Made by a program: the position numbers and the translations under genes. A stretch of 64,000 nucleotides of DNA from Sphingobium sp. Cam5-1. Its GTDB lineage: Bacteria; Pseudomonadota; Alphaproteobacteria; Sphingomonadales; Sphingomonadaceae. How positions within the stretch are numbered: the first letter of the stretch is position 1; the number at the start of each line of letters is the position of its first letter. Shown piece after piece: positions 1 to 8,675 of this stretch. The stretch is from positions 2,294,001-2,358,000 of the forward strand of contig NZ_CP065138.1 of assembly GCF_015693305.1 (NCBI RefSeq). Direction: 5' to 3'. Below the pieces are notes generated by a model that was given only the letters and a program-made list of their open reading frames with translations, made no database searches and was not told the DNA's origin.

Positions 1-703
1 AGGCGGCGGTCATGGCGGCTTCGTCGCTGGAGATGATCGCGTTGTGCGCACCCAAACGTCTGGCGTCGGCGACCTTGCGTTCCGACGTGGTGAAGACCGT
101 GACCTCCGCACCCAGCGCCACCGCGAGTTTCACCGCCACGTGACCAAGGCCGCCCAAACCGACGATACCCACCTTCTTACCGGGGCCCACGCCCCATTTC
201 TGCAGCGGCGACCAGACCGTGATGCCTGCGCACAGGATCGGCGCCGCATGCGCGCTGTCGAGCGCGTCGGGGATCTTGAGCGCATAATCTTCGTTGGCGA
301 CATAGTTGGTGGAAAAGCCGCCCCAGGTCCGGTGCTCGCCATCTCTTTCGACGCCATTGAACGACGGGATCATCGACGCACACATTTGCTGACGGTCGGT
401 CAGGCAGGGGTCGCATACGCGGCAACTGTCGATGTAGCAGCCGATGGCCGCCCTGTCCCCGACCCTGAAGCGTGTGACGGCGTCTCCGGTCGCGGTGACC
501 ACACCGACGATCTCATGCCCCGGAACCACGGGGAAGGTGGTGTTTCCGAGATCGTCGTCCATCGCGTGAAGGTCCGAATGGCAGATGCCGCAATGGGTTA
601 TGTCCAAGACGATGTCATTGGGTCCGGGAGGACGGCGTGCGAATGCGATGGGGACGAGATACGCCCCTGCCGACTGGGCGGCATAGCCGGTGGACTGGAC
701 CAC
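1..703 (-). CDS. zinc-dependent NAD(P) alcohol dehydrogenase (3' end cut by window edge)
   Basis: Medium-chain zinc alcohol dehydrogenase that interconverts alcohols and aldehydes. Reading the minus strand from a GTG at 703 gives an open frame to the window edge. The catalytic zinc motif HCGICHSD lies near residue 36, followed by GHEIVG. A four-cysteine structural zinc site (CRVC..C......C) lies near residues 87-98, and GLGGLGH marks the nucleotide-binding fold. AAGGAG lies 10 nt upstream of the GTG, which is why this start was chosen. The carboxyl end lies outside the window. The layout resembles the YahK/cinnamyl-alcohol type. It lies just downstream of the carboxylic acid reductase, so the pair could take acids to aldehydes to alcohols (inference). 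An operator-like palindrome lies 58-79 nt upstream of the start. Confidence 0.88.
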   Translation of the reverse strand, partial: MVQSTGYAAQSAGAYLVPIAFARRPPGPNDIVLDITHCGICHSDLHAMDDDLGNTTFPVVPGHEIVGVVTATGDAVTRFRVGDRAAIGCYIDSCRVCDPCLTDRQQMCASMIPSFNGVERDGEHRTWGGFSTNYVANEDYALKIPDALDSAHAAPILCAGITVWSPLQKWGVGPGKKVGIVGLGGLGHVAVKLAVALGAEVTVFTTSERKVADARRLGAHNAIISSDEAAMTAA

Positions 704-760
704 GTGTCTTTCTCTCCTTGAACGCCCGACGGCGGAATATTGTTTGTTCTTTCGCAAGAG

Positions 761-782
761 ATATCTGACAACAGTCAGATAT
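761..782. promoter_or_regulatory. operator-like palindrome A1 (ATATCTGAC-N4-GTCAGATAT)
   Basis: Perfect inverted repeat with 9-bp arms separated by AACA. It lies 58-79 nt upstream of the alcohol dehydrogenase start and overlaps the stop codon of the carboxylic acid reductase gene. It has no T tract, so a terminator is unlikely. Related sites occur at 5725-5746 and 9876-9897, each upstream of another gene of the cluster. Confidence 0.55.
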
Positions 783-3700
783 TTTCAAGCACAACCTGTC
801 GTTCGAGCAAGCCTTGGGCGACCATATCATCCAGATATTTGTGAATGAACGCCTCGCTCAGCTGAACCACTCCCGGGCCGATCGCGCTGGTTGCGACCGC
901 CGCCTCGAAATTGCGGCTGTGCAGTCGTTCGGGCCGGGCATCATAGGGTTGGGCAAAGCTGTGGAGGATATCGAGCGAAGACCGCTGACGCTTCTCTTCG
1001 GGCAATTGCCGCAGCTTTTCCGCCAGCCGACGATTCCACTCGCCATGATCGTCGATATGGCTGACCCGATAGCCGGCGGTCGTGACCCAATCGATGATCG
1101 TATCGAGCGATATGCCGTCATCCTCATTGGTGTTGACGACATTATAGTTATGAAAGCCGGATCGGCTGGTCCTGCCTACATGGTGAATGGCGCCGGAAAC
1201 GAAGTCGACGGGCAGGCCGTCATAATGCGCCTGCGCCCGGCTGCCGTCCGGGTTTGCCCGATAGAAGGACCGCGGCGCCAGCCCTGTTTCCACTATGCTG
1301 AACAACAGCCGGGTGAACATGTCCGGCACGTTGATCTGACCCCGGAACCGGCTATGGGCCAAGATCATGTCCGGCCGAAAGATGTTTACCGGCAGGCCGA
1401 ACAGATCATGGGCTTCGCGCAACAGAACTTCGCAGGCCCATTTGCTCGCGGCGTAGCCCATCGCATAGATGTTCCGGATCGGTAGTTCGGGGATCGCCTC
1501 ACGCGGGTCCGCATCTTCGTCCGCGCGGGCCATGTCGGGACTGAGCATCGGCACGCCCACGGTCGAAATGAAATCGAACGGCTTTTGCCGCCCGGTCAGC
1601 GCCAGCCGGATCAGTTCGGCCGTCCCGATCACATTGGGTTCGAACAAATTCTGGTATGACAGGACGTGGTTGACGAGGGCGCCGCAGTGAACGACCCGAT
1701 CGACCTCCCGGACCAATCGGGCGAACAGCTCTGCGTCAAGGCCGAGGCCGGGCGCCGACAGGTCGCCCGCTATGACCTCCAGATGCTGTTCGGCAAGCTC
1801 CGCGAACCGGCTGGCAAGCGCAAGGTCATGAGTGCCGATGGCCGCATCGATCCGGTTGCGCGCGTCCTGGGCGTCGCGTGCGCGGACGATGCAGATAACC
1901 TTGCCGCCACGGGGCGCCAGCCACTCCATCCAATCGAGGCACAGGAACCGGCCTAGAAAGCCGGTTGCCCCGGTGAGAAGGACGGTGCCCGTATCCTCCG
2001 CGGGCATCGCCGCGTCACCGAAGGTGGCGAGCGCCCTCGCGTCGAAAAAGCGGTCGAGCGTAAGGTCGGCGGATCGGACGGTTTCGGGCGCTTCGCCATG
2101 GACCGAGGCGAAGCTGGGCATGTTGCTGTCCCCGGCGTTCGACCGATCGATGAACTGGGCGAGGCGCATGACGCTGCCTGCCGGGTTCAGGATCAGGCTG
2201 ACCGGCACATTCAGCCCGAACATCTCCTCCAGCAAGGCGGAGAGTGCGGCGGCCCCGAGCGAATCTCCCCCCAAGTCGCGATAGGATCGATCGCTTTCGG
2301 GATCGACCTTTGCCAACCCCAGATTGGCCTTGATCGCGCCGGACACCCGGTCGAGTGTCGACGTACCCGCACCATCAGCGCGCAATTGGGCCAGTTCCTG
2401 CTGCTGTTTGCGATCCATGTCCTGATACATCGCTTCCAGCCGGTCGGCATAGCGTCGCTTCAGGTTGGGGCGGGACGGTTTGCGTGCGCTGGTGAGCAGC
2501 CCGTTTTCGTAAGTGAATGGCTCGCGATCGATCAGGACATCGCGGGGAACCTCGAACGATTTGAGACCTGCCTGGCGCGCGATCGTCTGCAACTGGTCCA
2601 GCACCATCGCATGCAGTTCCTCATCGTCTGGCGCGTGGCCCAACTGAGACGTGGCATAATCGACGTCGGGAACCACCACCGCAAGCAGGAAGGCACGATA
2701 GGAACTGCCATAGAGATACATCTGGCCGAACAAGGGATTATTGGCGAGATACTGCGCTTCGAGCGGTCCGATGGCCACGAACTCAGCCTGTGACAGCTTG
2801 ATCACGTTGTTGCGCCGGTCCAGCCACTCGATATGATCCCGGCTATGCTGCTCGACAATGTCGCCGGTCAGCACATAGCCATCCTCGTCGAAGATCGAAG
2901 CCGTGGCATCGGGCCGCTTGAAATAGCCCTTGATCTGATAGTGGGTCTTGCTGACCAGTTCTCCGCGTGGATATGGCTTATCCGTTGTGTAATAGCCCAG
3001 TTCGGGGACATCGCGCAGCTTATAGTCGATTACGAAGTTCCAGTTGACGTTGCCGTCCGCCGCAACCGTTCCTGTGCCCTGCTCCGTACTGCCATAACCA
3101 TTCACCAACTGGATATCGAAACATTCGCTCATGAACGCGCGCACTTCAGGCGCTGTGGGGGAGCTGCCGACGGCGCCGAAAATCAGGCGGTCGCCCAGAT
3201 AGGCCGCCTTCATATCGGCGCGCACCTGGCGGTCTGCTTCGGCTTCCGTCACGCCCTCAAGCACCAGGCGCTGCACTTCCGACAGATAATGCTGATAGGT
3301 CAGCTCGGCGAAGCGCGGCATGAAGATCAACTGGGTGGGACGGGCCAGCCGTATATCGGTCAGCAGGGTGGATAGGTCGCTTTTCAGCGAAAAATACACC
3401 GTGCCGCCCTGGGCGAGGCCGAAATGCACCTGGATACGGCCCATGAAATGATTCATCGGCGCATAGGCGAGCGTCACCGTCGGCCGTTGAACCGGAATCC
3501 TGTTCCAGAACTGCGTGCAGATGGCTTCATGCGCCAGCGCGCCTTTCGGGGTTCCCGTGCTGCCGGAGGTATAGCAGATCATGCTCAGCGCCTGGCTCGG
3601 ATCGTCCGGCGGGGTGGGCGCGACATAGGGGAACGCCCGCCCCATTTCGACCAGTTCGGCAAAGGTCGCCATGGTGATACGCCCGCCGTCCACCGTCTCC

Positions 3701-4347
3701 AGCCGGGTTCGCGCGGCGGCAAGGGCTGCGCCCTCTTCCTCGTCGTCCGGTTCGGCATCGATGATGATGACGCTTTTGACGCTGTGCTGTTGAAGCGCAT
3801 AGTCGATCCCGATCGACAGATTTTCATAGCTGATGATCAGGGTGACGGGCGCGACGTCCGCCATGATCTCCATCATCTCGGCCCGGGAGAGATTGGCCTG
3901 GAGCGGGACGCTGATGCCGCCGACATAGACGGTGGCCAGGTCGGTGACGTTCAGCTCCGCACCGGTGAAAGCGATCGAGGCGACGAACGCGCCCGCGACG
4001 ACTTTATGGTCCGGGCTGTTCTGCCAGGCGGCGGCGATGGCTTCGACCTGTTCGCGCACGCTGTCGTAGCTGATCTTGCGGAAAGACGGGAGATAGCGAC
4101 GGACCCGCTTGCCTCTGGCGGGATCTATTTCAATAGTGTAATCGCGAACGGCGAATGCAGGTCTATCTCCATATCCACCAAGAACACGCGCAATGATCTG
4201 TTGATAACTGCGTCCGGGTTCCTGATTGTAACGAGCGATATCACCGTCGGGAATCAATAGCTTCAGTTCTGGATCTTTCTGCGACAACTCGATCATTCTC
4301 TGATGATCTCTTTCTGCTCTCGCGCCGAACAATCCTGCAACGGTCAT
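775..4347 (-). CDS. car: carboxylic acid reductase (adenylation-PCP-thioester reductase)
   Basis: Reduces carboxylic acids to aldehydes with ATP and NADPH through an acyl-adenylate and a phosphopantetheine thioester. About 1190 residues, near the usual 1170 of the family. The adenylation domain has YTSGSTGTPKG near residue 259, GYGSTEQ near 417 and LTGD near 493. The carrier domain has DLGGDSLG with the pantetheine serine near 696. The reductase domain has GATGFLG near 793 and a YxxxK catalytic pair near 966-970. The frame stays open to 4575, but ATG 4347 is preceded by GAGAGG at good spacing and starts where relatives start. A phosphopantetheinyl transferase is needed and is not in the window. 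The substrate is unknown. It lies between an alcohol dehydrogenase and an SDR on the same strand. Confidence 0.93.
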   Translation of the reverse strand: MTVAGLFGARAERDHQRMIELSQKDPELKLLIPDGDIARYNQEPGRSYQQIIARVLGGYGDRPAFAVRDYTIEIDPARGKRVRRYLPSFRKISYDSVREQVEAIAAAWQNSPDHKVVAGAFVASIAFTGAELNVTDLATVYVGGISVPLQANLSRAEMMEIMADVAPVTLIISYENLSIGIDYALQQHSVKSVIIIDAEPDDEEEGAALAAARTRLETVDGGRITMATFAELVEMGRAFPYVAPTPPDDPSQALSMICYTSGSTGTPKGALAHEAICTQFWNRIPVQRPTVTLAYAPMNHFMGRIQVHFGLAQGGTVYFSLKSDLSTLLTDIRLARPTQLIFMPRFAELTYQHYLSEVQRLVLEGVTEAEADRQVRADMKAAYLGDRLIFGAVGSSPTAPEVRAFMSECFDIQLVNGYGSTEQGTGTVAADGNVNWNFVIDYKLRDVPELGYYTTDKPYPRGELVSKTHYQIKGYFKRPDATASIFDEDGYVLTGDIVEQHSRDHIEWLDRRNNVIKLSQAEFVAIGPLEAQYLANNPLFGQMYLYGSSYRAFLLAVVVPDVDYATSQLGHAPDDEELHAMVLDQLQTIARQAGLKSFEVPRDVLIDREPFTYENGLLTSARKPSRPNLKRRYADRLEAMYQDMDRKQQQELAQLRADGAGTSTLDRVSGAIKANLGLAKVDPESDRSYRDLGGDSLGAAALSALLEEMFGLNVPVSLILNPAGSVMRLAQFIDRSNAGDSNMPSFASVHGEAPETVRSADLTLDRFFDARALATFGDAAMPAEDTGTVLLTGATGFLGRFLCLDWMEWLAPRGGKVICIVRARDAQDARNRIDAAIGTHDLALASRFAELAEQHLEVIAGDLSAPGLGLDAELFARLVREVDRVVHCGALVNHVLSYQNLFEPNVIGTAELIRLALTGRQKPFDFISTVGVPMLSPDMARADEDADPREAIPELPIRNIYAMGYAASKWACEVLLREAHDLFGLPVNIFRPDMILAHSRFRGQINVPDMFTRLLFSIVETGLAPRSFYRANPDGSRAQAHYDGLPVDFVSGAIHHVGRTSRSGFHNYNVVNTNEDDGISLDTIIDWVTTAGYRVSHIDDHGEWNRRLAEKLRQLPEEKRQRSSLDILHSFAQPYDARPERLHSRNFEAAVATSAIGPGVVQLSEAFIHKYLDDMVAQGLLERQVVLENI

Positions 4348-4440
4348 GCCCGTCAATCCTCTCGCAATTGGCTCATAATATTGTTGGAACCAAGCTATCA
4401 TGTTGCGCTGTGCGCGAAAGATGGATGACGGCCCATCACT

Positions 4441-4496
4441 GGAGCATTTGCTCCGAAATACATCGCAAATGCTCCGGCGTGGACCGGGGCATTTGT
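4441..4496. promoter_or_regulatory. operator-like motif B1 upstream of the carboxylic acid reductase gene
   Basis: GGAGCATTTGC (4441-4451) and its exact reverse complement (4465-4475) are separated by 13 bases. A third half-site, GGGGCATTTGT, follows at 4486-4496. The stretch 4448-4476 is matched at 24 of 29 positions by 8406-8434 upstream of the TonB-dependent receptor gene. The gene-free stretch 4348-4649 holds only this element and presumably the promoter. Confidence 0.45.
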
Positions 4497-4649
4497 AAGG
4501 GCAATCATGGCGGCAGTTCCAAAGGGCGGCACAAGAGAGGTTTGGCAGCAGGAACCGGATCGGTCCCTCCGTCATTTATCTGCGCGCATCCGCTCTCTGC
4601 GAGTCTCAAGCACCCTCCCAGGCGGACGGCCGGATGCGCATTATAGTGG

Positions 4650-5609
4650 TTATTTCGCTCTGCTTATGTCGCCAACTGGTCGGACCCAGGATGGCAGAAA
4701 GCGCTCGGCCGCTTGCCGATATGCCGGATTGCGGCATTCGCCCAGAATGTCGAGACGGTCGACGGCCGGCTTCCATCCCAACTCTTCGCGTGCGCGGGGA
4801 GAACGTTGTCGGCTGCATGAACATAGCACGATCCGCGCCATGAAACGGTCCCAGATCTGCGTCCCTTCCTCGATGCTGATCGCGCGGGTCGAAACCTGTA
4901 GCGCGTCTGCGATCGCACGCGCCATGACACCAAACGAGGTTTCGCCCGACACGGCGAAATATAGTCCGCCCTGTCGGCCACGCTCGATAGCCAGGCGATA
5001 GAGTTCGGCCAGATCATCGACATGCACATTGGAATAGACGTTGAGGCCCGGCCCGATATGACAGACGTCGCCGGTTTCCCGGGCCGAATGGTAGAAGTCG
5101 GCGATGATGCGACACCCGCCATTGCCCCAGACCATCGGCGGGCGAATTACCATCGTGCGCAATGTGCCGGTGCCCGCACGGCGCACCATTGTCTCTATTT
5201 CCAGCCGCGGCGCGATCTGGGCGCACGGTTTGAACATGTCATCTTCCGCATAATTGCGCTCGTCCCAATAGCCATTGGTCGGTATCGACATCAGGCTGGT
5301 GCCGCTGGTGAACAGAAAGCAGCGGTCGCTTCCGTCGTCGAGCAGGTCGAGCATCTTCCGGGTAACGCGATGTTCGTCTTCCAGCATCAACTGCGCGGCC
5401 CAGATGACAACCTGTTGATCCGCCAGAAGCCGGTGCAGATCCGCCGGATCGTCGAGATCGCCGATGACCGGAATGCCGCCAAGTTGCGAGACGCTGTTCT
5501 TCGACCCGGCATCGCGGACGAACCCGCTTACCCGATGCCCATGTTGCGACAGATGCCGGACAATGTGGCTGCCGATATAGCCGGTCGCGCCGAACACCAG
5601 AATATTCAT
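4650..5609 (-). CDS. NAD-dependent epimerase/dehydratase-like protein (extended SDR)
   Basis: 319 residues with an N-terminal Rossmann fold: GATGYIGSH near residues 8-16 and an NVHVDD segment typical of extended short-chain dehydrogenases near 195. The central region is shaped like NAD-dependent epimerase/dehydratase or NmrA-like proteins. I cannot find a clear YxxxK active site: SGTSLMS takes the place of the usual serine and the expected tyrosine is not obvious. It may therefore be an atypical reductase or a sensor-like fold. It follows the TonB-dependent receptor on the same strand and precedes the carboxylic acid reductase. A cluster operator-like site lies 116-137 nt upstream of its start. 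The aldehyde or acid handled by the neighbouring enzymes is a possible substrate (inference). Confidence 0.8.
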   Translation of the reverse strand: MNILVFGATGYIGSHIVRHLSQHGHRVSGFVRDAGSKNSVSQLGGIPVIGDLDDPADLHRLLADQQVVIWAAQLMLEDEHRVTRKMLDLLDDGSDRCFLFTSGTSLMSIPTNGYWDERNYAEDDMFKPCAQIAPRLEIETMVRRAGTGTLRTMVIRPPMVWGNGGCRIIADFYHSARETGDVCHIGPGLNVYSNVHVDDLAELYRLAIERGRQGGLYFAVSGETSFGVMARAIADALQVSTRAISIEEGTQIWDRFMARIVLCSCSRQRSPRAREELGWKPAVDRLDILGECRNPAYRQAAERFLPSWVRPVGDISRAK

Positions 5610-5724
5610 TACCTCATCCCTTCGGTCGCAAGCGTTTCAACTATCATGTTTGAACATAAAATGAGGCCCCGTTCCGCGCCAACCGGACGGAACAGAGCCT
5701 CAGTACTCCGGGGGGAGCTGAAAA

Positions 5725-5746
5725 ATATATAACGATTGTCAGATAT
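5725..5746. promoter_or_regulatory. operator-like palindrome A2
   Basis: On the minus strand the left arm ATATCTGACAA matches site A1 over 11 bases. The right arm is degenerate (GTTATATAT) but keeps the 4-base spacing. It lies between the TonB-dependent receptor stop and the SDR start. Confidence 0.45.
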
Positions 5747-5773
5747 CGACGATTACAGCATCGCCCACTACCT

Positions 5774-8137
5774 TCATTGGCCGTAGCGAACCGTGAAGCG
5801 CAGAAATACCTCCCGGCCGCGGCTGAGCGGCGCGATGGTGTCGGCCAATATGCTCGTATCCGGACTGCCGCCCGGGCTGGTTCCAGTGAAAGGGCGATCG
5901 GACGACCGGACAAAATAATATTTATCGGTCAGGTTGTTGCCGATCAGGGCGACTTCCCAGCGGTCCTCGGCATCGGCGATGCGCACAGCGGCGTTGAAAA
6001 GCTGGAAGCTGTTTTCCCGGCTTTTGGGTTTCAGCGTCGGATCGGTGAAATATCCGCTGGTGAAGCTCATGTCGCCGCTCAGTCCCAGTTTGAATGACGA
6101 ACCGACTGGACGTTCGAACAGGAAGCCGGCGTTGCCGCTCCAGTCCGGCGCGCGTAGCATTTGCCGTCCGGCCAGGTCCTGAGATAGTGCCAATTGCCCC
6201 GTGATCGGGCTGATGCGGTCCCGGCAATCGGGCGTGGGTTGGCCGCGATAGCAGCTTGCGATGTAATCCAGATAGCGGGCATGGGTATAGGCGAGAGCGC
6301 CGGTCAGCGAGAGGCCCTCTATCGGTGTGCGATAGTTGACGTCGAACTCGATCCCTTTGACGCGCGCCTCTGCGGCGTTGCGCAGTTCGGATATTACGCC
6401 CTGTACGGTGACGGTGGTCTGAAGATCGTCGACCTTGTAATTATAGACCGACAAATTCGTGCGCAGCGCGCCATCCAGCAAGCGCGCCTTGACGCCGGCC
6501 TCGAATCCCTTCGTCGTTTGGGGGCGATAGATATTGTCGAACTGTTCCCCGCCGGCATTGAAGCCACCCGACAGGAATCCCCGGCGGTAGGACCCGAACA
6601 CCGTCAGATTGTCGGACGGACGCCACGTCGCGGTCAGCTCCGGCGAAAAATCATTGAATGTGAGCTTGGGCTGGGCGGGCAGCACCGTGACCAGGACCGC
6701 CGATGTGCCAGGGCCGATCTGCGCCAGCTTCATCGTCTTGCGTTCGTAGGAATAGCGCCCGCCAAGCGACAGTTCGAATGTCGGAACAACCTTCCAGAGC
6801 AATTGTCCAAAGGCGGAATATGCCCGTCCTTCCTGCTCGTAATGATAGCGCAGCGCGGCGATCGGCGCATTGGTGTTGAGCAAGCCGAGTTGATCTACCA
6901 CGCTTGATGAATCCTGCGCGAAGCCGCCGAACATGAAATTGACCGGACTGTCGAAATCACTCCTGACGCGGATTTCCTCGCTCCATTCGCGAAATTTCAG
7001 CGGATCGAAGTAGCTGGTGAACAAAGTCGCGGGATTGTAGGATTGGGTGAAATTACCCGATGAAGACCATTCCGAGTTATATAACCCGGTTACCGATGTC
7101 ACCGTTATCTCGTCTGAAGGGCTGTAGTTCATCTCCAGACTGCCCAGAAACTGATTCAGCTTCATAAAGGACTTGCCGCTTTTCAACCTTGGGTCCACGC
7201 TGACGAACGCGCCATTGTCGTCTCCGACATAGGTCTTGTCATCGCGGGTGCAATTGTCGGGCGTCGCGAAGCTCAGGGGTTGCGGCGCGCCGAGCGGACA
7301 ATCGATCAACTGAAAATTCCAGGTTGCGGCATCGCCTTTCATCCGGCTGTAGCTCAGTTTGAGCCTGGCGTTGAAATCGCCGCCCTTGTCATATTTCAAG
7401 GTCAGACGGCCGGCATATTCCCGACTTTGCGGACCCCACTCATGATCGGGCTGAAAGGGAGAACTGTCCGGCACTTCGTTCTTGATCCACCCCCGCAGAT
7501 GGGATCCGTAGGCGGCAAGGCGCACGCCAAGCCCGTCGGCGATCGGGCCGGAAATAAATCCCTCCCCCCGAAATTCATGTGCGTTGAATTCGTAGCCACC
7601 CTGCAATTTGGCTTCCAGCCGGTCGGTGGGGTCCGCAGAGCGGATGGAAATGACGCCGCCAGGACTGTTTTTGCCAAAGAACAGGGTTTGCGGTCCTTTG
7701 AGAACTTCCACCTGCTGGGCGTCGAACTGACCCAGCCGCCGCACGGTGGCGCGGGCGATCTGTACGCCATCGACGTTGAAGGAAACGGCCTGTTCGGCGA
7801 AAGTGTTGGTGTCCGCGCCGCTGATGCCGCGGATGACGACATTGCCACCCTGCGCCGTGCCGCCGCCTTCGCCGATGATCAGGCCGGGAACGATGCGGGC
7901 GACGGCATCGAGCCCATTGATTGCTCGGCGATCAATTTCCGCTGCGCCGACGGCGGACACCACCACGGGAACGGAAAGCAGGGACTCATCGCGCTTCCGC
8001 GCCGTGACGATGATGTCCTCGACATTATATCCCGGGCTGTGTTGTTGTGCGTTGGCCGTAGCCGCCGCGCTCAATGCGGTGACGGACGCGAAAGTCACCA
8101 ATAAAAGGCGCAATGGCTCCTTGTTTATGCCAGGCAT
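5774..8137 (-). CDS. TonB-dependent outer-membrane receptor
   Basis: Active uptake of a ligand across the outer membrane, driven by TonB. About 787 residues. A signal peptide (hydrophobic LLLVTFASVTALSAAATANA) is followed by a TonB box-like EDIIVTARKRDE near residue 40, then a plug domain (IPGL-type segment, VEVLKGPQTLFFG near 140) and a long beta-barrel ending in FTVRYGQ. The frame opens at 8266, but ATG 8137 starts the signal peptide and has GGGAGAAGAG upstream. Receptors of this kind are abundant in sphingomonads and often lie beside the catabolic genes for their ligand. Here the neighbours are acid, aldehyde and acyl-CoA enzymes, so an aromatic, terpenoid or fatty carboxylic compound is plausible. 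No siderophore genes are seen nearby. Confidence 0.95.
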   Translation of the reverse strand: MPGINKEPLRLLLVTFASVTALSAAATANAQQHSPGYNVEDIIVTARKRDESLLSVPVVVSAVGAAEIDRRAINGLDAVARIVPGLIIGEGGGTAQGGNVVIRGISGADTNTFAEQAVSFNVDGVQIARATVRRLGQFDAQQVEVLKGPQTLFFGKNSPGGVISIRSADPTDRLEAKLQGGYEFNAHEFRGEGFISGPIADGLGVRLAAYGSHLRGWIKNEVPDSSPFQPDHEWGPQSREYAGRLTLKYDKGGDFNARLKLSYSRMKGDAATWNFQLIDCPLGAPQPLSFATPDNCTRDDKTYVGDDNGAFVSVDPRLKSGKSFMKLNQFLGSLEMNYSPSDEITVTSVTGLYNSEWSSSGNFTQSYNPATLFTSYFDPLKFREWSEEIRVRSDFDSPVNFMFGGFAQDSSSVVDQLGLLNTNAPIAALRYHYEQEGRAYSAFGQLLWKVVPTFELSLGGRYSYERKTMKLAQIGPGTSAVLVTVLPAQPKLTFNDFSPELTATWRPSDNLTVFGSYRRGFLSGGFNAGGEQFDNIYRPQTTKGFEAGVKARLLDGALRTNLSVYNYKVDDLQTTVTVQGVISELRNAAEARVKGIEFDVNYRTPIEGLSLTGALAYTHARYLDYIASCYRGQPTPDCRDRISPITGQLALSQDLAGRQMLRAPDWSGNAGFLFERPVGSSFKLGLSGDMSFTSGYFTDPTLKPKSRENSFQLFNAAVRIADAEDRWEVALIGNNLTDKYYFVRSSDRPFTGTSPGGSPDTSILADTIAPLSRGREVFLRFTVRYGQ

Positions 8138-8675
8138 TTTCTCTTCTCCCAAATGATATTGTTTTTTAGATGCGTATCGGAGGAAGCAATCGAATTTACC
8201 GAGTAATATTATATGATTATATTCTATATTTTCGGAACTGTAACATTCGGCAATTTCAACCTGCATGTCACAGATTGTATAATAGTCGTTTCGGTAACTA
8301 TAAGATTTCTGCCCAAATGCTTTGCCAGTATGATCTGGTAATGGATAGTATGCGTATCATATGTGTCCGGCCTAGCAAGGCTGAGCGTATTGGATGGCCG
8401 CGCAATTGCTCCGAAATGCATAGCAGAGGCTCTGAACGGCGCCCGGCGGGGGTGGCGGCACGCAAGACTTCGCCTTTCCCGCCTGCTGACGCAGCGAGAA
8501 GGCCCCATGTTTGGGATCATCGAAGAAAACGCTTTGCGCGGTGGCCGCCCTTGCCGGTGGCTGCCACTCCGAACGGGTCGCCGCGTCCAGAGTAGCTATT
8601 CCCGGAACTCCTGCGGGGCCGGACTAAAGCACGAAGAACAAATGGTCAGTCCCGTGCCGTGCATCGAACGCCGGG
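8138..8675. other. 538-bp non-coding region, AT-rich near the receptor gene
   Basis: No convincing gene. The part next to the receptor start (8138-8370) is AT-rich compared with the surroundings and should hold its promoter. Two motifs shared with other intergenic regions of the cluster occur: ATGCGTATCATATG at 8350-8363 (near-identical at 10994-11007) and TTGCTCCGAAAT at 8406-8417. An open frame on the plus strand at 8363-8716 runs into the acyl-CoA dehydrogenase gene and has no recognisable protein. Confidence 0.6.
8406..8434. promoter_or_regulatory. operator-like motif B2 upstream of the TonB-dependent receptor gene
   Basis: Starts TTGCTCCGAAATGCAT and matches 24 of 29 positions of 4448-4476 upstream of the carboxylic acid reductase gene. 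Its inverted-repeat character is weaker than in B1. It lies about 270 nt upstream of the receptor start, far for a repressor site, so it may be an activator site or a relic. Confidence 0.35.

Noticed and set aside
44..721. Plus-strand frame of 225 residues
   Set aside because: Shadow of the alcohol dehydrogenase on the minus strand, which carries zinc motifs and a ribosome-binding site.
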